Shown here in pieces: positions 63,183-64,000 of a DNA stretch of 64,000 bases. Each line of letters begins with the position of its first letter. Position 1 is the first letter of the stretch. The DNA comes from Dendrolimus kikuchii (lineage: Eukaryota; Arthropoda; Insecta; Lepidoptera; Lasiocampidae). The stretch lies in contig CM034389.1 in the NCBI GenBank assembly GCA_019925095.2, forward strand, positions 14,948,435 to 15,012,434. Reading direction: 5' to 3'. The notes beneath the pieces are model-generated. The model saw only the letters and a program-made list of their open reading frames with translations. It searched no databases and was not told the origin of the DNA. The position numbers and the translations under genes were made by a program.

Positions 63183-64000
63183 GTGATCCATTTGGATCCC
63201 TCTTCCTACAACAGCATCAGGATCCTACAATGCAACCTCCATCACAGATGGTTGGAGGTTGCATCAACAGCACCGGTCATCGCACTGATCCAGGAGCCGT
63301 GGATCAGGGGCGGCAATGTATGCGGATTTTCTAACATTGGCGGTAAGCTTTTCCTTGATAACTCTGGGGAGGCGAGAGCCTGTATAAATGTGAAAGGTAA
63401 TATAAGTGCACAGCCTTTAATGGAATTCTTTTCCAGAGACCTGTGTGCAATATGGCTCAAAATCAAATCAAGTTATTAACAACTTCAACCTCGTTATTGC
63501 ATCATCCTATATGCATGAGGCAGACGAGGTACCACCTGCAGAAGTTAATAGACTGATCAGATTCTGTGAGAAAAATGGCTGGGAGTTGATCATTTCTACA
63601 GACTCCAATGCCTACCACCCTCTGTGGGGTATGGAAGCAAGCTACAACAGAGGTAACTATCTTGTTGAATATTTACTCACTACTAGTTTAGACATAATAA
63701 ATAATGGCAGCGAGCCCAGTTTTGTAGGAAGACAACAGTACAGTAATCGACCTGATGCTAGCGACGACTCCTACGGCTCTAAATCTGGTAACTGGGTGGC
63801 ACGTGTCGAAAGAAGCATCGTGTTCCGATCATAGGTGGATCTGCTATGTCTTACAACAAACTAGTACTTCAGCGCCACCTAGGAGGTGACCAAAGAAAAC
63901 TGGCCGATTACGCTATAAACAACTTATAGCGCACAAATTGGACAAACAATCATCAACTGCTACGCTGGTAAGTACGGCACTGATTGAACAGCAGGTAGAC
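63183..64000 (+). pseudogene. LINE ORF2 start: EEP endonuclease domain, frameshifted
   Basis: Nicking endonuclease of non-LTR elements (exonuclease-endonuclease-phosphatase fold). NSIRILQCNLHHRWLE (metal-binding Asn block) near 63210, APVIALIQEPWIRGG (catalytic Glu) near 63270, then a frame change near 63470 into NNFNLVIASSYMHEADEVPP, STDSNAYHPLWGMEASYNRG (Asp/Asn/His catalytic block) near 63600, and, after another shift near 63790, WHVSKEASCSDHR (the final catalytic Asp-His, near 63827). All catalytic blocks are recognisable, but the two shifts break the frame. The RT domain would lie beyond the right edge. Confidence 0.85.

Larger units (their letters stand above)
61330..64000 (+). mobile_element. 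LOA/jockey-type LINE with DUF4780 ORF1, runs off the window
   Basis: A GC-rich 5' UTR (about 61330-61844) is followed by ORF1 and the start of ORF2. The boundary near 61330 is where base composition changes; no target duplication can be seen because the 3' end is outside. Frames are disturbed in ORF1 (around the C run at 62213-62225) and in ORF2. It lies upstream of, and opposite to, SLC12A8. Confidence 0.8.

Overview
This is eukaryotic DNA, almost certainly from a moth or butterfly. The evidence is AT-rich intergenic sequence, GT-AG introns, GTTAGGTTAGG-type element ends, Helitrons of the lepidopteran type (5' end TCCCTATTAATATTATAAA, 3' GC-rich hairpin followed by CTAG/CTGG), mariner elements with TA target duplications, R1-, jockey-, CR1- and RTE-like LINEs, and a Penelope-like element. 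There are no bacterial operons, CRISPR arrays or tRNA genes.

Three host loci can be read, all on the minus strand. (1) 25161-19942: an SMNDC1/SPF30 splicing-factor gene (Tudor domain) in three coding exons, with an apparent one-base frame disruption in exon 1. (2) 27360-26107: a THAP-domain gene in four exons that carries a frameshift and a premature stop. (3) 61048-43608: an SLC12A8-like cation-chloride-cotransporter gene. Its ten exons join in phase into 603 codons; only the N-terminal exon(s) are missing.

Most of the rest is transposon sequence, much of it nested. 1-19.5 kb: a mariner with TIRs and TA duplication, LINE 3' relics, a Helitron inside a Helitron, one R1-type relic (minus strand), and a second R1 family inserted in a MITE with a 15-bp duplication. 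19.5-28 kb: SMNDC1 and the THAP locus with an RTE LINE relic. 28.6-30.2 kb: a long R1-type reverse-transcriptase ORF. 32.3-36.6 kb: a jockey LINE split by a 3.2-kb element with nearly identical ~260-bp inverted ends. 38-43 kb: Helitron, LINE tail, mariner lacking one catalytic Asp, and an R1 3' end. 43.6-61 kb: SLC12A8, whose introns hold Helitrons, MITEs, a CR1-like LINE, Penelope tails and a Penelope inside a mariner. 61.3 kb to the right edge: a DUF4780/endonuclease LINE that runs off the window.

The most interesting signals are: (a) one Helitron family in which every larger copy carries a 9-bp-period satellite at the same internal place, but with a different repeat motif in each copy; (b) a 42-nt hammerhead-ribozyme-like fold repeated in three Penelope 3' tails, apparently with the core C3-G8 pair swapped; (c) the recent long-TIR element of unknown superfamily at 33.3-36.5 kb. 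All calls come from reading by eye; no alignment or folding program was run.
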